Shown in pieces: positions 19,905 to 28,101 of a stretch of 64,000 nucleotides of DNA. Each line of letters opens with the position of its first letter. Position 1 is the first letter of the stretch. Origin of the DNA: Jonesia quinghaiensis DSM 15701 (lineage in GTDB: Bacteria > Actinomycetota > Actinomycetes > Actinomycetales > Cellulomonadaceae); NCBI RefSeq assembly GCF_000423205.1, contig NZ_AUHN01000004.1:434001-498000 (forward strand), written 5' to 3'. Below the pieces are notes generated by a model. It saw only the letters and a program-made list of their open reading frames with translations. It was not told the origin of the DNA and ran no database searches. The translations under genes were made by a program, and so were the position numbers.

Positions 19905-20212
19905 GTCTCTAGATTCATTGTGAATCAGTGGACCATAGACGAGGAGGGTGCTGCTCGGGAAAACGAGTTGAAGAAAACTCCCAACAGATGACTGCGTATT
20001 ACTTCAATGCACAGTATCGTTGAGTTACTGCACGATGCGATGATGCGCCGAGCGCCCGTCCGCTCAGCCTCTCGACGTCGTGACACCTAGTGCCGACGGC
20101 GTTGGGATTGTTGTGAGAAGCGCAGAGGGTTGCATGGTCTGCACTGGCTACACGTTGGAGAATCTGACAGCGTTGCCCCCACCCCTCAAGAGATACAAGG
20201 ATCGAGAACGTT
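19905..20212. other. Gene-free region upstream of parA
   Basis: 308 bases between the second palindromic parS and the parA start. No convincing reading frame, tRNA or strong hairpin is seen. It presumably contains the parAB promoter; TTGCAT at about 20130 with TACACG downstream is one weak candidate. Confidence 0.4.
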
Positions 20213-21121
20213 GTGAGTAGCATCCCCGATATCGACGATTCCACGCCACTTGCTGCACAGTTGGCTGAGGACACAAGGCGTCGTCTCACGTTACAAGGCC
20301 TTCAGTACCCACGACCTGACAAGACTCGGATCGTCACGGTTGCGAACCAGAAGGGGGGAGTGGGGAAGACCACGTCAACGGTCAATCTTGCAGCAGCGAT
20401 GGCCCAAGGTGGCCTCAATGTTCTTGTCATTGACTCCGACCCCCAGGGAAACGCATCAACAGCGTTGGGTATTGACCACCGTTCCGGGGTTCCGTCTATT
20501 TACGATGTGCTCGTTGAGGAACGTCCGTTGGGGGAGACCGTTGTTCAATGCCCGGAGTTCCCAAACCTTCTTGTTGTTCCAGCAACGATTGATCTCTCCG
20601 GCGCAGAAATCGAACTGGTCTCACTTGTTTCACGTGAAACAAGACTGCGCAGAGCACTGGATCAGTACATCGAGGAAAGAGAAAACCAAGGTCTTTCTCG
20701 GTTGGACTATGTCTTTGTTGACTGCCCACCCAGCCTCGGGCTCCTGACAGTGAACGCATTTGTGACTGGCCGCGAAGTCCTCATTCCCATTCAGTGTGAG
20801 TACTACGCCCTTGAAGGTTTGAGTCAGCTACTGAAAACTATCGAGATGATTCAGTCTCACCTCAACCGTGAATTACACGTCTCCACGATTCTGCTGACGA
20901 TGTATGACGGTCGGACAAACCTGGCTCAGCAAGTTGTCCGTGAAGTCCGGGAGCACTTTGGGCGGCAAACACTGGAGACATCGATTCCCAGATCGGTCCG
21001 AGTGTCCGAAGCGCCGTCCTATGGGCAAACTGTTGTTTCGTATGAACCGACATCGACGGGCGCTCTTGCTTATCGGCAAGCTGCCTTTGAGATGGCATCT
21101 AAGCGTCAGCACGACCAGTGA
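20213..21121 (+). CDS. parA: Chromosome partitioning ATPase ParA (Soj)
   Basis: 302 residues. It is a Walker-type ATPase that moves ParB-bound origins apart. The deviant Walker A KGGVGKTTS appears near residue 47 with the signature Lys, followed by VIDSDPQGNASTALG (A') and VFVDCPPSLGLLTVNA (Walker B). About 40 residues precede the ATPase core. Codons for VSRET contain an in-gene parS at 20626-20641. GTG 20213 has AAGGA about 12 bases upstream. The stop is followed after 35 bases by parB, so the two form an operon. Confidence 0.96.
   Translation: MSSIPDIDDSTPLAAQLAEDTRRRLTLQGLQYPRPDKTRIVTVANQKGGVGKTTSTVNLAAAMAQGGLNVLVIDSDPQGNASTALGIDHRSGVPSIYDVLVEERPLGETVVQCPEFPNLLVVPATIDLSGAEIELVSLVSRETRLRRALDQYIEERENQGLSRLDYVFVDCPPSLGLLTVNAFVTGREVLIPIQCEYYALEGLSQLLKTIEMIQSHLNRELHVSTILLTMYDGRTNLAQQVVREVREHFGRQTLETSIPRSVRVSEAPSYGQTVVSYEPTSTGALAYRQAAFEMASKRQHDQ
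20626..20641. promoter_or_regulatory. parS: parS site within parA
   Basis: Perfect TGTTTCACGTGAAACA inside parA, read as ..VSRET.. in the protein. ParB would bind here and spread outward. Confidence 0.95.
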
Positions 21122-21156
21122 CGACCCAGTCGTCGAAGAAAGGTGACAACAGATCG

Positions 21157-22299
21157 ATGAGTGAGAAAAAGCGAGGACTGGGTCGCGGCTTGGGTGCCCT
21201 CATTCCCACGGCTGCCGAGAACGAGCGACCAGTAGATGTCTTCTTCCCAGACAACCGCTCACCAGAAGAAGCATCAAACCGTACGCCTAGCCTCCTATCG
21301 CACGGTGCGCGTGAGGTGCTGCAAGCACCACCGCGGCGCCGTGCGCAGCAGACACCGGTGTCCGCTGCCGTACAGGTTGACGACGCACAACTCACTTCAG
21401 ATGCGCTAGCACCGCCAACCTCAAAGCGGCGTGCGCAGAGTGTTTCACGTGAAACAGAGCTTGTTCCTGTTCCTGGTGCGCGGTTTGCTGAGTTGCCAAT
21501 TGACGCGATCATCCCTAACCCGCGCCAGCCACGGGTCAACTTTGATGAAGGCGAACTAGAGGAACTGGTTGGTTCCATTCGTGAAATTGGTGTTCTTCAA
21601 CCTATCGTTGTGCGGCAGCGCGACGATTCTGGTTATGAACTCATCATGGGTGAACGGCGTTGGCGAGCATCGCAAGAAGCTGGATTGACGGCTATTCCAG
21701 CCATCATTCGGGAAACCGATGACTCAGCAATGCTTCGCGATGCACTGCTCGAAAACCTTCACCGTAGTGCGTTGAATCCACTAGAAGAGGCGGCAGCATA
21801 CCGACAACTTCTTGATGACTTTGGATGCACACACGAAGATCTTGCAGCTCGTATTTCTCGCTCGCGGCCCCAGATCTCGAACACACTGAGGCTTTTGAAT
21901 CTACCCCCGCTCGTGCAGCGTCGGGTGGCAGCAGGGGTGTTGAGTGCAGGGCACGCACGCGCACTTTTGGGGCTGACAGACTCTTCGGACATGGAAAAGT
22001 TGGCGCAGCGAATTGTCTCAGAAGGTTTGTCGGTCCGTGCCACTGAGGAAGCGGTTGCAGTGAGAGGCGATGGTGATTCGCCACGTGCGCCTCGCCGTCG
22101 TGTTGTTGAGCGCAACGAAATTGTTGAGAACCTCGCTTCTCGTTTGTCTGATCGTTTTGACACACGCGTGAAGGTGAACATGGGCCGGTCTAAGGGACGG
22201 CTCACTGTTGAGTTCGCGACGCTCGAAGATTTAGATCGGATTCTCGCAATGATGGCTCCGGAGGAGACCGGCACGGTCGCTCCCGTCAAGGAATCCTGA
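21157..22299 (+). CDS. parB: Chromosome partitioning protein ParB (Spo0J)
   Basis: 380 residues. ParB is a CTP-dependent clamp that loads at parS and organises the origin. It starts MSEKKRGLGRGLGALIP, the usual ParB beginning. After a variable linker come the CTPase core (IPNPRQPRVNFDEGELEELVGSI, GVLQPIVVR, MGERRWRAS), the helix-turn-helix (SRSRPQISNTLRLLNLP, VLSAGHARALLGL) and a C-terminal dimerisation segment. ATG 21157 is preferred to the frame beginning at 21118, which overlaps parA. Codons for SVSRET carry another parS. Confidence 0.96.
   Translation: MSEKKRGLGRGLGALIPTAAENERPVDVFFPDNRSPEEASNRTPSLLSHGAREVLQAPPRRRAQQTPVSAAVQVDDAQLTSDALAPPTSKRRAQSVSRETELVPVPGARFAELPIDAIIPNPRQPRVNFDEGELEELVGSIREIGVLQPIVVRQRDDSGYELIMGERRWRASQEAGLTAIPAIIRETDDSAMLRDALLENLHRSALNPLEEAAAYRQLLDDFGCTHEDLAARISRSRPQISNTLRLLNLPPLVQRRVAAGVLSAGHARALLGLTDSSDMEKLAQRIVSEGLSVRATEEAVAVRGDGDSPRAPRRRVVERNEIVENLASRLSDRFDTRVKVNMGRSKGRLTVEFATLEDLDRILAMMAPEETGTVAPVKES
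21441..21456. promoter_or_regulatory. parS: parS site within parB
   Basis: Perfect TGTTTCACGTGAAACA in the linker-coding part of parB, encoding ..SVSRET... It is the fourth perfect parS in 8.4 kb. Confidence 0.95.
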
Positions 22300-22403
22300 A
22301 TCATCACATTACATAACAAATCGGACTCACAAAACAGGGCCTCTGAGTGACATTCTCACTACCCCGTGGATGATTCCCCATAGGGGACTAAAAGTGCCCT
22401 CCA

Positions 22404-22461
22404 CAAGCAAATCTGGACGTTTTTGCCCCGACTTTCAGGGAAAAACGTCCAGATTTGCTTG
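22404..22461. terminator. Bidirectional terminator between parB and ddl
   Basis: Perfect 21-bp arms (CAAGCAAATCTGGACGTTTTT) around a 16-base loop with its own CCC/GGG. The arms carry A-runs and T-runs at the inner ends. It lies between two convergent genes and can serve both. Confidence 0.8.
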
Positions 22462-22504
22462 TTTCAAGAATCAAAACTACACCTGCATCAACGAACTAGG
22501 TGTC

Positions 22505-23488
22505 CTAGGCGTCAACGGGTTCTTCAGCATAATTACCGATAGCTGAACGCACCCATTGGCTGTACACCTGAGCAAGATGCGCTCCTGAGGCGACAACACT
22601 CTGCGGCAAAAGAGAAGTCTCAGTCATACCCGGTGCCACATTTACTTCCAAGAACCACGGCACACCATGTTCATCAACGATCAGGTCAGTGCGAGAGATA
22701 TCACGCAACCCCAAAGCGCGGTGAGCGGTGATGGCTGCTGCGGAAGCGGCATCGGAAACCTCAGAGCTAAGGCGAGCCGGGGTGAAGTACTGTGTGCGCC
22801 CAGGGTTGTACCGGGCATCGTAGTCGTAAGGACCCTCTGTAACGATCTCTACAGCGGGAAGAGCGGTGAGGACCCGTTCACCATCTTCGATGCTCTCAGA
22901 CACCGACACAGCGATCTCGGTTCCAGTGATCGCTTGTTCAACAAGCGCTAGGTCACCATATGCAAAGCAGTTAACGAGGGCTTGCGGCAATTGCTCAACA
23001 CGAGTCACCAAGGTGACACCAAGCGCCGACCCGCCTTGCGCTGGTTTCACCACTAGGGGTAGTCCCAATTTTGAGGAGATCGCATCCATCATGGAACGCG
23101 CCCCAAGTTCACGGAACAGACTCTGAGGCAGCGTCACATACGAGGGCGTTTGGATTCCCATAGCAGCGAGTACCGCCTTGGCAACGGGCTTGTTCCATGC
23201 CACACGGGTTTCCCGTGGGCGCGTGCCGAGGTATGGGACATCAAGAAGTTCGAGAACGTCACGCACTGAGCCATCTTCACCGCTTGCCCCGTGCAGCAGC
23301 GGCCACACCAGGTCGGGGCGGCGTTCGGTGAGCCGTGGAATGAGTTGGGCATCAACGTCGAAAACGGAAACTTCGATGCCCGTGCTGCGCAGTGCTTCAG
23401 CAACTCGGCGCCCTGAGCGCAGGGAAACATCGCGTTCGTGGGAGAGCCCACCGGCGAGGATAACGACGTAAGGTGTTGAACTGCTCAT
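22505..23488 (-). CDS. ddl: D-alanine--D-alanine ligase
   Basis: 327 residues. It joins two D-Ala for the peptidoglycan precursor. It has an N-terminal LAGGLSHERDVSLRSG, the ATP-grasp core LGLPLVVKPAQGGSALGVTLV, a metal-binding end FLEVNVAPGMTETSLLPQ and the conserved GASGEDGSV loop. The start ATG at 23488 overlaps the stop of the upstream aminotransferase, so it is co-translated. Its position beside parB differs from mycobacteria, where ddl is elsewhere. Confidence 0.93.
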   Translation of the reverse strand: MSSSTPYVVILAGGLSHERDVSLRSGRRVAEALRSTGIEVSVFDVDAQLIPRLTERRPDLVWPLLHGASGEDGSVRDVLELLDVPYLGTRPRETRVAWNKPVAKAVLAAMGIQTPSYVTLPQSLFRELGARSMMDAISSKLGLPLVVKPAQGGSALGVTLVTRVEQLPQALVNCFAYGDLALVEQAITGTEIAVSVSESIEDGERVLTALPAVEIVTEGPYDYDARYNPGRTQYFTPARLSSEVSDAASAAAITAHRALGLRDISRTDLIVDEHGVPWFLEVNVAPGMTETSLLPQSVVASGAHLAQVYSQWVRSAIGNYAEEPVDA

Positions 23489-24795
23489 GCGATATCCGGT
23501 CCTGGTGCGTCGACGTCTGTTACATCATCAAGTTGGGGTGAGGTGCCGAAAAGTTCGACGGCTTCACGCTCTTGGCTGACTACTGCTGCGAGCCTGCGTA
23601 TGCCCTCACGGATGTTCTCTTCCGTGGGGTAGCAGAAACTTAACCGCATGTGGTCTGCGCCGGTGCCGTCGTAGTAGAAAGCTGTACCGGGGACGTAGGC
23701 AACACGACCAGTGACGGCTCGAGGGAGCATCGATTTAGAGTCGAGGCCTGGTGGCAGTTTCACCCAGGTGTAGAAACCGCCCTCAGGAACGTTCCACGAT
23801 GCTTCTGGCAGATGCTCGCTCAACGCTGAGATCATCGCGTCACGACGGCGACGGTACATCTGTTGGAATTCTTTGATTTGGCCCTGCCAGTCACAGTTTT
23901 CCAAGTACGCCGAGATTGCCAGCTGTGAAGCATGGGAGGGGCAAAGAATCGCTGACTCGGCGGCGAGGACAAGTTTTTCTCGCACCGCGTGCGGGGCGAC
24001 CGCCCAACCGATTCGGAAGCCGGGGGCAAACGTTTTGGAGAAGGACCCCAGGTAGATGATGCCGTCTTCGTCGAAAGATCGCATGGCTGGGATAGGTTCT
24101 TTATCGAAACCGAGGAGCCCGTAGGGGTTGTCTTCGATGATGAGAACACCGTAGCGGTGACAGATGTCAATAATCTGGTGGCGGCGCTCCAGGGAGATAG
24201 TGACGCCAGCGGGGTTGTGAAAGTTGGGGATGGTGTAGAGGAACTTCACAGTGCGCCCGGCAGCTGCTAGTTCGCGGAATGTTTCTTCTAACCGCTCTGG
24301 GATAAGACCGTGTGCGTCAATGGGAACGTGCGCGACGTCAGCTTCGTAGGAACGAAAAACTGAGAGGGCACCAACGTAGGAGGGGGCCTCAGCGACAATG
24401 ACATCGCCGGGATTTATGAAGATGCGGGTGACAAGATCAAGGGCCTGTTGGGAGCCGGTTGTTACAACAACATCGTCGGGGTGAGCAGAGATACCTTCGA
24501 GGCGCATCACATCAAGGATCTGCTCACGGAGTTTCTCATGCCCCTGACCGGAGCCGTATTGCAAGGCGACAAGGCCATCATGCAGGACAACATCCGCAAC
24601 GGTTTTGGAGATGATATCCATCGGAAGGTCAGCAAGGTTGGGCATCCCACCGGCGAGTGAAACAACTTCTGGCCGGTTCGCGACCGCAAATAACGCTCGA
24701 ACTTCAGACGCTCGCATGTTGTGCGCGCGCTGCGCATAGGAGCCGAACCAAGGATCGAGGCGTGTTCCCTTACTGGGAGGTTTTTGAGCGGTCAC
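23485..24795 (-). CDS. PLP-dependent aminotransferase (class I/II, LysN/MocR-like core)
   Basis: 436 residues. A fold-I aminotransferase with SLAGGMPNLADLPMD at the N-terminus, the cofactor loop TTGSQQALDLVTRIF, IIEDNPYGLLGFD and the PLP-lysine motif GSFSKTFAPGFRIGW. It belongs to the group including 2-aminoadipate and aromatic aminotransferases; the substrate cannot be fixed. The family also occurs next to parB in mycobacteria. GTG 24795 lacks a Shine-Dalgarno, so the message may be leaderless. The last 45 residues are acidic and probably disordered. Confidence 0.88.
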   Translation of the reverse strand: MTAQKPPSKGTRLDPWFGSYAQRAHNMRASEVRALFAVANRPEVVSLAGGMPNLADLPMDIISKTVADVVLHDGLVALQYGSGQGHEKLREQILDVMRLEGISAHPDDVVVTTGSQQALDLVTRIFINPGDVIVAEAPSYVGALSVFRSYEADVAHVPIDAHGLIPERLEETFRELAAAGRTVKFLYTIPNFHNPAGVTISLERRHQIIDICHRYGVLIIEDNPYGLLGFDKEPIPAMRSFDEDGIIYLGSFSKTFAPGFRIGWAVAPHAVREKLVLAAESAILCPSHASQLAISAYLENCDWQGQIKEFQQMYRRRRDAMISALSEHLPEASWNVPEGGFYTWVKLPPGLDSKSMLPRAVTGRVAYVPGTAFYYDGTGADHMRLSFCYPTEENIREGIRRLAAVVSQEREAVELFGTSPQLDDVTDVDAPGPDIA

Positions 24796-24886
24796 ACTTT
24801 TAGTGTCGCACGCATCATCTGCAAAGTCGCACAGCGCTCTGGTGTCGATTCACAATATGGACCGCTTCACAACATTGACACAGAAA

Positions 24887-24923
24887 CGTCATGGGGTGCC
24901 CGATGCTCGGGCACCCCATGACG
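24887..24923 (-). terminator. Terminator hairpin after trxA
   Basis: Perfect 17-bp arms (CGTCATGGGGTGCCCGA) with a 3-base loop, 42 bases past the trxA stop. A weak T-tract follows. It separates the trx operon from the aminotransferase gene. Confidence 0.75.
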
Positions 24924-24964
24924 GTGGGAATCTCACACTGGTGATGCGCGGTCAGCGCTTCACG

Positions 24965-25288
24965 TTACAGAATCGAATCGATTTCCTCAGCAAGTTGACG
25001 CTTTGGGCGGCCGCCAGTGATTGACTTCACCAACTCTCCGCCACGGTAGATGTTGAGAGTGGGGATGGAAACCACACCAAACTTCATCGTGGTCGCAGGG
25101 TTAGCGTCAGTATCGAGTTTGACGATCTTCAACCGTCCCTCGTATTCGCCTGCGAGGTCCTCAAGGATAGGTGCTACTTGACGGCATGGGCCACACCATT
25201 CCGCCCAGAAATCGACGAGAACGGGGAGGTCTGATTGCAAAACCTCAGCATCGAATGTTGCGTCTGTCACGGCGACGGTGTTCGCCAT
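24965..25288 (-). CDS. trxA: Thioredoxin
   Basis: 107 residues with the active site WAEWCGPCRQ and the cis-Pro loop VVSIPTLNIYRGGE. It reduces protein disulfides in the cytosol and is recycled by the TrxB encoded 24 bases upstream in the same operon. ATG at 25288 has AAGGAGACACC upstream. Confidence 0.97.
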   Translation of the reverse strand: MANTVAVTDATFDAEVLQSDLPVLVDFWAEWCGPCRQVAPILEDLAGEYEGRLKIVKLDTDANPATTMKFGVVSIPTLNIYRGGELVKSITGGRPKRQLAEEIDSIL

Positions 25289-25312
25289 GGTGTCTCCTTG
25301 GGGAAGGTGGTG

Positions 25313-26254
25313 TTAGTCGTTGAGTGACTCGAGGAAGTGCTGGGCGTCAAGTGCTGCGGAGCACCCGGAGCCGGCAGCTGTGATGGCTTGGCGGTACGTG
25401 TGGTCAACCAGGTCACCACAGGCGAAGACACCGGGTAGGTTGGTGAGTGTGGAACGGCCCTTGACCAGGACATAACCTTCAGCATCTGTGTCGATTTGAT
25501 CGGCGAACAGTGTGCTGCGTGGGTCGTGACCGATAGCCACAAAAAGTGCAGTCGCGTCGAGTTCTTGTTCTTCGCCGGTTACCGTGTTGCGGAGGCGCAA
25601 GCCGGTGACTTTGTCCTCACCGTGGATGGCGATGACTTCGTTGTTGAGAGCAAATTCGATTTTTTCGTTGTTCTCAGCGCGTTCTGCCATGATCTTTGAG
25701 GCACGAAGTTCGTCACGGCGGTGAACGATTGTCACCTTGCTTGCGAAGCGGGTGAGGAATGTTGCTTCCTCCATCGCTGAGTCCCCGCCACCGACAACAA
25801 CGATGTGCTGGTCGCGGAAGAAGAAGCCATCGCAGGTTGCACACCAGGAAACACCCTTACCGGAGAGTCGCTTCTCATCAGAGAGTCCCAACTCGCGGTA
25901 TGCGGAACCTGTCGCAAGAATCACGGACTTTGCTTGGTAGGTGTCGCCGTTGGCGGTGGTGATGGTTTTGATATCGCCGCGTAGTTCAACGGTTTCAGCG
26001 TCGTCCCACTCGATGGTGGCGCCGAAGGCTTCTGCCTGTTTTTGCATGTTTTCCATGAGCTGGGGGCCCATGACAGCGTCAGGGAAGCCGGGGAAGTTTT
26101 CCACCTCTGTGGTGTTCATCAGTGCGCCACCGGCAGTGATGGACCCTGCGAGTACTAGCGGGTTGAACCCGGCTCGCGCAGCGTAGATCGCAGCGGTGTA
26201 CCCTGCTGGACCAGAGCCGATGATGATGACGTCGTGGATTGCATTCTCGGACAC
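25313..26254 (-). CDS. trxB: Thioredoxin-disulfide reductase
   Basis: 313 residues. This flavoenzyme passes electrons from NADPH to thioredoxin. It has the FAD loop [17 protein letters not shown], the redox pair CATC in [11 protein letters not shown], the NADPH loop [15 protein letters not shown] and a C-terminal FAD motif [16 protein letters not shown]. It starts with GTG/ATG at 26254 and is followed by trxA. A 118-base gap before it holds the likely promoter. Confidence 0.97.
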   Translation of the reverse strand: MSENAIHDVIIIGSGPAGYTAAIYAARAGFNPLVLAGSITAGGALMNTTEVENFPGFPDAVMGPQLMENMQKQAEAFGATIEWDDAETVELRGDIKTITTANGDTYQAKSVILATGSAYRELGLSDEKRLSGKGVSWCATCDGFFFRDQHIVVVGGGDSAMEEATFLTRFASKVTIVHRRDELRASKIMAERAENNEKIEFALNNEVIAIHGEDKVTGLRLRNTVTGEEQELDATALFVAIGHDPRSTLFADQIDTDAEGYVLVKGRSTLTNLPGVFACGDLVDHTYRQAITAAGSGCSAALDAQHFLESLND

Positions 26255-26372
26255 GTAGTTTCCTTTGGTCGAACAGGTTGGTGGCTGCGCTTAGGGTAAC
26301 AAAGCAATGTGGCGTTTTATTCACGCCAGTGTTCACCGGAAATTCACGCAGATACCAGGCGGTTGTGGAATA

Positions 26373-28028
26373 TCAGGTAACGCTAATTTCATAGATGAAG
26401 GCACGGTTCTGGCCTTCCTGGACGGGAAGTTCGGTGAACCACAACACGAGCGAATCGGTGTCAACGGAATCGTCGAACCGGAACTGTGTTTCGCCATCAA
26501 GTGGGCCTTCTGCCAGCACTTTGCCCTTTTCAGGGTTCTTTGCGTTGGTGGCCCGGATCTCGATGTTGCCTCCGGTGTTCGCGGATGAGACCAACACAGA
26601 AGAAACGGTTGATTCTTCCTCAAGCGAGATTTCAATACCGATTCCGGTTTTCAGGTTCCCGAAGTTAGGGGTGCTGTAGGTGCGTGAGTACCAAATACTC
26701 GTTGAGTCACCATCAACAAGGCGGTCTTCAAGTTCAGGGTGCTCATTTTCGTCCCCTTGAGGGTCCAACGCTTTCGCCGAAGCAATAACTGGGACAACAA
26801 CCTTTGGTGGGGTTGTTGGTTCAGCTGTTTCCCCGCCGGATCCGTCCGCGTTGTCATCGTCACCAGCGACCACATCGACGGATGGGTCCGGGCGACCAGA
26901 TGGCGCAACTATTGCTGGTTCGTAGGGTGCATTGAATGTGGACATTGCCCACACCAACCCTCCGAGGAGGAAAAGGCCGAAAAACACCAGAGTGATGACC
27001 GTTGACGATGCGTGGCGGTTACGCCGGGGTGGAGATTGATCCGGTTCCGCAGCGCTGCGTGGAGAAAGCACGGGGGTGCGTTGCGGAATCATTGGAGGTG
27101 TTTGTGGTGAAGTCACAGGTTCTATCTTTGCTCTGGTCGTGGACGGCTCGGGGGAGTGCTTGTAGGGTGCGACCGGTGGTGTACCGGGAATTCGCTCTGC
27201 GCGGCCAGTGCTGGGGGTGGCGCGGGTGCTGGTGCGCACCACGGGCCGTGGCTCTTCGGGACTGTCAGAGGAGAGTTTTTCAGGCTGCAGATCAATGAAT
27301 GGGATGTCGTCGGTGTTCCACGGCCCAAGCGTACTGAGGAAAGCCTCGGCGGAGTGTATGAGAGCTGTGTTCCCCATAAGAATGCCGGTAGTGAGCTTTT
27401 TCAGGTCGTGTTCGGCTGAAGGCAGGGCATCGACGAGGGGGATAATGTTGGGTTCACGGCTGTTGTAGTCCGGCATGATGCCGGTTAGCGCGAAGTAGAA
27501 CAGGGCCGCTAGCCCGCGAATATCACGGGCAATTGCACCGTCACCGAGGGCTTTGTTGTCGCCCAGAACATTCCGTGCGGCAAGCCCGTGGATCGCGATC
27601 CGTGAGCCTGAAAGCCAGATGTGTGCGGGGGTGAGTGATCCGTGGGCGTAGCCGCGTTCGTGGGTGTCTTTGAGGGTGGTTGCAACGATCCCAATGATTG
27701 CTCGTGCTTGACGGACGCTAAGCGTCCCTCCGGCGATGAGGCCAAAGAGGGTGGTGCCATCAGGTTTTTCGGTGATGACGTAGCGGTGGTCATCTTTGGT
27801 GAGGATATCCACGATTCGGATGATCCCGTCCTGGGTGATTTGCGCGATGTCACGTGCGGTGTCCATCGCTGCAGAGTCAGCCCCCGCAGACAATTCATAG
27901 ATGAGGACATTACGCGAGAAAATCCGGTCGGTGGCTTCCCAAGCTTCCCCAGTTCCCCAAGGAACCTGGGTTCGCGCCGTGACATCGTAGCGCGCCACGA
28001 TGACGGTGCCAGCCTGTAGGTTCGCCAC
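26373..28028 (-). CDS. Membrane pseudokinase with extracellular discoidin-like domain (MurJ-associated)
   Basis: 551 residues. Residues 10-240 follow a Ser/Thr kinase layout but lack the catalytic parts: no glycine-rich loop, no VAIK Lys (NVLIYEL instead), HGS (129-131) in place of HRD, and IHG in place of DFG. A Pro-rich linker (about 255-340) precedes one membrane helix (342-362, TVITLVFFGLFLLGGLVWAM). The outer part ends in a beta-rich domain (about 400-551, LVDGDSTSIWYSRTY, GGNIEIRA) resembling discoidin-type folds. This matches the second half of mycobacterial MviN (Rv3910), in which a pseudokinase is fused to MurJ and binds FhaA. Here it is a separate gene 73 bases downstream of murJ. 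GTG start with GGAG upstream. Confidence 0.8.
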   Translation of the reverse strand: MANLQAGTVIVARYDVTARTQVPWGTGEAWEATDRIFSRNVLIYELSAGADSAAMDTARDIAQITQDGIIRIVDILTKDDHRYVITEKPDGTTLFGLIAGGTLSVRQARAIIGIVATTLKDTHERGYAHGSLTPAHIWLSGSRIAIHGLAARNVLGDNKALGDGAIARDIRGLAALFYFALTGIMPDYNSREPNIIPLVDALPSAEHDLKKLTTGILMGNTALIHSAEAFLSTLGPWNTDDIPFIDLQPEKLSSDSPEEPRPVVRTSTRATPSTGRAERIPGTPPVAPYKHSPEPSTTRAKIEPVTSPQTPPMIPQRTPVLSPRSAAEPDQSPPRRNRHASSTVITLVFFGLFLLGGLVWAMSTFNAPYEPAIVAPSGRPDPSVDVVAGDDDNADGSGGETAEPTTPPKVVVPVIASAKALDPQGDENEHPELEDRLVDGDSTSIWYSRTYSTPNFGNLKTGIGIEISLEEESTVSSVLVSSANTGGNIEIRATNAKNPEKGKVLAEGPLDGETQFRFDDSVDTDSLVLWFTELPVQEGQNRAFIYEISVT

Positions 28029-28101
28029 CTATTTTCTCCTTGCCGTGTTGCCGATGATCTGTGCTCTGTTCATCGTACGTGCATGGTTAGCGGAAATCGT
28101 C

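Noticed and set aside
23485-24795. MocR-type regulator
   Set aside because: The protein has the aminotransferase domain only, without an N-terminal GntR helix-turn-helix.
26373-28028. Active Ser/Thr protein kinase
   Set aside because: The glycine loop, ATP-binding Lys, HRD and DFG motifs are all missing.
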